From positions 124,001 through 188,000 of the forward strand of contig JAXLYX010000015.1 in NCBI GenBank assembly GCA_046351215.1: 64,000 nt of DNA. Direction: 5' to 3'. A program made the translations under genes and the position numbers. The first letter of the stretch is position 1, and every line of letters starts with the position of its first letter. Source of the DNA: JAXLYX01 sp046351215. GTDB lineage: Bacteria; Myxococcota_A; Polyangia; Polyangiales; Houyiibacteriaceae. Below, in pieces: positions 61,552 through 64,000 of the stretch. A model generated the notes under the pieces. That model ran no database searches and was not told the origin of the DNA. It saw only the letters and a list, made by a program, of their open reading frames with translations.

Positions 61552-62844
61552 GTGGCGTCGCAGTCCTTGCTCGACAGCATCTGGGTGCTCTTCAGCGCGT
61601 TCCTCGTCTTCTTCATGCACGCGGGTTTCGCGCTCGTGGAGAGCGGCTTCTGCCGCGAGAAGAACGCCGTCATGGTGCTGATGAAGAACGTCGCCGTCGT
61701 CGCGGTGTCGTCGATCCTCTTCTACCTCGTCGGCTACGGCGTCATGTTCGGCACCGGCAACGAGTTCATGGGTCTCTCGCTCTTCATGCCGAGGGCGAGC
61801 TGGCCGGACGTCGGCACGCTGCCGATCTTCGTCTTCCTCTTCTTCCAGCTCGTCTTCGCGGCGACGGCCTGCACGATCGTCAGCGGAGCGTTGAACGAGC
61901 GGACGACCTTCGGCGGCTTCCTCGCCTTCACGGCGGTCGCGACCACGCTGATCTACCCGATCGTCGGACACTGGGTCTGGGGCGGCGGCTTCCTCTCGAA
62001 GGTCGGTTATCACGACTTCGCGGGCAGCTCGGTCGTCCACGTCGTCGGCGGCGCCATGGCGCTCGCGGGCGTGATGGCCGTCGGCCCGCGCATCGGGAAG
62101 TACGGTCCGGACGGCCGTCCCCGCCCGCTCCCGGCCCACAATTTCCCGCTCGCCACGCTGGGCGTGATCATCCTCTGGCTCGGCTGGTTCGGCTTCAACG
62201 GGGGCAGCACCCTCGCGGCGAATCCGGCGCTCATCGGCTCGGTCGTCCTCGTGACGAACCTCTCGGCCGCGGCCGGCTTCCTCGCGGCCCTCGGCCACGT
62301 GAAGCTCCGTACGGGCATGCTCGACCTCTCGATGGCGCTGAACGGCGCGCTCGGGGGCCTCGTCGCGATCACGGCCGGCGCGGACGTCATCGGTCCGGGC
62401 CATTCCCTGGTCGTCGGGGCCGTCGCGGGCGTGCTCATCGTGGAGGGCGTCTTCCTCCTCGACGAGCTCCGGCTCGACGATCCGGTCGGCGCCATCGCCG
62501 TCCACGGGGTCGGGGGCATCTTCGGGACCCTGGCCGTCGGGCTCTTCGCGTCCGAGGGAGGCCTGCTGGTCGACGGGGGCACCCGCACGCTCGGGGTGCA
62601 GGTCCTCGGCTGCCTGGCCATCGTCTTCTTCGCCTTCTCCGCGAGCGCGGCCGTCTGGTTCGGCATGAAGCGCTTCGTGAAGGGCAGCGTCCGCGTACCG
62701 GCGGCTCACGAGCTCGAGGGCCTCGATCTCAGCGAATGCGGGGTCGAGGCCTACGGTCGGGAGCTCTCCGGCATCTCCGAAGCCCCCCTGGCCCCGGAAA
62801 CGGTGGCCGTGGCGCGATCCGCGCCGATGGTGGCTCGATCCTGA
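61552..62844 (+). CDS. amt: Ammonium transporter Amt
   Basis: A 430-residue Amt/Rh channel with eleven membrane segments. Pore histidines occur in FAGSSVVHVVGGAMALAG and AIAVHGVGGIFG, and NFPLATLGVIILWLGWFGFN is present. GTG at 61552 lies 5 nt after GGAGG. The C-terminal ~45-residue tail carries no recognisable domain. No glnK follows, although PII-Amt linkage is common elsewhere. Confidence 0.95.
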   Translation: MASQSLLDSIWVLFSAFLVFFMHAGFALVESGFCREKNAVMVLMKNVAVVAVSSILFYLVGYGVMFGTGNEFMGLSLFMPRASWPDVGTLPIFVFLFFQLVFAATACTIVSGALNERTTFGGFLAFTAVATTLIYPIVGHWVWGGGFLSKVGYHDFAGSSVVHVVGGAMALAGVMAVGPRIGKYGPDGRPRPLPAHNFPLATLGVIILWLGWFGFNGGSTLAANPALIGSVVLVTNLSAAAGFLAALGHVKLRTGMLDLSMALNGALGGLVAITAGADVIGPGHSLVVGAVAGVLIVEGVFLLDELRLDDPVGAIAVHGVGGIFGTLAVGLFASEGGLLVDGGTRTLGVQVLGCLAIVFFAFSASAAVWFGMKRFVKGSVRVPAAHELEGLDLSECGVEAYGRELSGISEAPLAPETVAVARSAPMVARS

Positions 62845-62859
62845 TTCACCCCCAGCGTT

Positions 62860-62903
62860 CGGGGCGGGGCCCGCAAAACGACGGGGGCCCGGGCCCCGCC
62901 CCG
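62860..62903. terminator. 13-bp inverted repeat after amt
   Basis: CGGGGCGGGGCCC (62860-62872) and GGGCCCCGCCCCG (62891-62903) are perfectly complementary, 18-nt loop. Starts 16 bp after the amt stop. No T-tract, so factor-dependent or hairpin-only termination is presumed. Confidence 0.5.
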
Positions 62904-62972
62904 GACGCCTCCTGCCACGATCGAGCCGCTCGCTTGGCGATCCCGACGGCGTCTCGATACAATCGCGGCAGG

Positions 62973-63665
62973 ATGCGTCCTTGGTCCCTCACCACCCTGG
63001 GTCTCGTCGCGGCGGTGCTCGTGCCCGCCCCGGCGGCGGCCGACATCTGGTGGTGCGAGAGCGCCGACGGCGAGGTCTACATCGGCCAGCAGCGGCAGCC
63101 CGGCATGCGCTGCCGGCTCGAGGCCCGGGGCGGAGCCGCTCCGCCGCGGGCCACCGCCCGACAGGCGACCACGTCCCCGGTCGCGACGGCCCTCGCGTCC
63201 ACCACCGCGCCCGTCGCCCTCGCGACCCCGGCCCCGGTGCACGGGGATCGCTTCGTCCAGTACGAGGGGATCATCCAGGAGGCGGCCCGCCTCTTCCAGC
63301 TCCCGGCGGAGTTCATCCGTGCCGTCGTGAAGGTGGAGAGCAACTTCAACCCGAACGTCGTGAGCCGCACGGGCGCGATGGGTCTCATGCAGCTCATGCC
63401 GGGCACGGCCCGCGCGATGGGCGTCGTGAACCCCTTCGATCCCCGCCAGAACATCCTCGGAGGCGCGCGGTACCTGCGCGTGCTCGCGAACATGTTCAAC
63501 GGCGACCTGGTGCTCACGATCGCCGCGTACAACGCGGGCGAAGGCGCCGTCATGCGCTACCACGGGATCCCGCCGTACGACGAGACCCGCCGCTACGTCC
63601 AGCGCGTCCTGCACCACTACTACGCGTTCCGGACGGGCACCGGCAGCGTGCGCGACCCGCGCTGA
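62973..63665 (+). CDS. Secreted lytic transglycosylase (SLT domain)
   Basis: A 230-residue protein: signal peptide (LTTLGLVAAVLVPAPAAA), a short DUF4124-like motif with two Cys (DIWWCESADGEVYIGQQRQP), a Thr/Ala linker and an SLT domain (~95-215). The catalytic Glu122 is in AVVKVESNFNPN, with GAMGLMQLMPGTARAMG and AAYNAGEGAV. It cleaves peptidoglycan, releasing 1,6-anhydro-muropeptides. Monocistronic. Confidence 0.92.
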   Translation: MRPWSLTTLGLVAAVLVPAPAAADIWWCESADGEVYIGQQRQPGMRCRLEARGGAAPPRATARQATTSPVATALASTTAPVALATPAPVHGDRFVQYEGIIQEAARLFQLPAEFIRAVVKVESNFNPNVVSRTGAMGLMQLMPGTARAMGVVNPFDPRQNILGGARYLRVLANMFNGDLVLTIAAYNAGEGAVMRYHGIPPYDETRRYVQRVLHHYYAFRTGTGSVRDPR

Positions 63666-63740
63666 CCCGGAAGGGTCGCCTCGACGGCCCGGCCGGATCC
63701 CTTGGTCCGGGCCGGCGGGATCACGTATCGTGCTCCTCCC

Positions 63741-64000
63741 ATGGCCACGCCGAGCAACAAGAGCCTGCGTCGAGGACTCCGTCGCATCGAGATGGGCGCG
63801 CAGAACGCGCTCGAGCTCTTGCGCTTCGGACGCCTCGAGCCGCGCGAGGGGACTCCCTTCGAGGTGGTCCACGCCGAGCGGACCTACCGCCTCCGGCGGT
63901 ATCCGCTCCCGGACGGGCGCAAGCCCCGCCTCGGCGCTCCGCTCCTGCTGGTGCCTCCGCTGATGATCACCGCGGAGGTCTACGACATGGCCCCCGACAT
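63741..64000 (+). CDS. PhaC-like alpha/beta hydrolase (3' end outside window)
   Basis: An 86-residue fragment in an open frame. It starts MATPSNKSLRRGLRRIEMG, then AERTYRLRRYPLP and PRLGAPLLLVPPLMITAEVY. This matches the N-terminal region of polyhydroxyalkanoate synthase-like alpha/beta hydrolases, where LLVVPPxMITxxVYD is typical. The nucleophile is beyond the edge. Could also be a lipase or acyltransferase. Confidence 0.6.
   Translation, partial: MATPSNKSLRRGLRRIEMGAQNALELLRFGRLEPREGTPFEVVHAERTYRLRRYPLPDGRKPRLGAPLLLVPPLMITAEVYDMAPD

Overview
This is a very GC-rich bacterial chromosome segment whose gene content points to a myxobacterium (Myxococcota), most likely of the Polyangiales/Sandaracinus type. 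The evidence is several DUF4388 proteins, a TIGR02266-like PilZ protein, a transmembrane Ser/Thr kinase, an MXAN_5187-like protein, a roadblock protein and a eukaryote-like sterol methyltransferase. The placement is inferred from gene families only. Nearly all the DNA is coding, with many ATGA/GTGA start-stop overlaps. I see no tRNA, rRNA, CRISPR array, IS element, prophage or plasmid gene, and no obvious frameshifts.

Layout. 0-12 kb: hflX (5' end missing), an MXAN_5187-like protein, a lipoprotein, a HEAT protein, a PilZ/Ser-Thr kinase pair, hisD, a YqiA-like hydrolase, cysS and a DUF4388-J-domain-TPR protein. 12-18 kb: a beta-propeller protein, radC and the conserved rpmH-rnpA-yidD-yidC-jag cluster. 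rpmH is only 49 codons. 18-25 kb: a secreted Cys protein, a triple DsbA-fold protein closed by twin hairpins, an amidase, a hotdog protein and a NUDIX-GMC-EthD operon. 25-31 kb: a TPR-TonB receptor divergent from an acetyltransferase/YbjN/PspA/STAS-like operon. 31-39 kb: a GntR-trpB-trpA operon with an operator-like palindrome, a mesaconyl-CoA hydratase-like MaoC protein, a sirtuin, a cNMP-binding nucleoside kinase fusion and a methyltransferase. 39-47 kb: a FmdB-type protein, pcrA, a sigma/anti-sigma/secreted-protein operon, trmH and a class A PBP. 47-51 kb: an NtrC-type regulator with a RegB-like sensor kinase, then small TPR and membrane proteins. 51-56 kb: a sterol C-24 methyltransferase homologue, a DprE2/DprE1-like pair and metK. 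56-64 kb: an unknown toroid-like protein, a membrane protein and nadB in one operon, then a DUF4388/roadblock pair, amt, a lytic transglycosylase and the start of a PhaC-like hydrolase.

The most interesting candidate is the gene at 51440-52465. It carries the diagnostic sterol 24-C-methyltransferase blocks of eukaryotic ERG6/SMT and is preceded by an 11-bp inverted repeat that overlaps a possible -35 element. Other unusual architectures are the triple-DsbA protein, the cNMP-TGS-SAD-uridine kinase fusion, the GntR-controlled trpBA operon, the RegB-like/NtrC two-component pair, and a DprE1 homologue that lacks the benzothiazinone-reactive cysteine.

Functions are read from sequence motifs and memory of protein families. 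No search was run. Starts are chosen from ribosome binding sites, overlaps and family N-termini.
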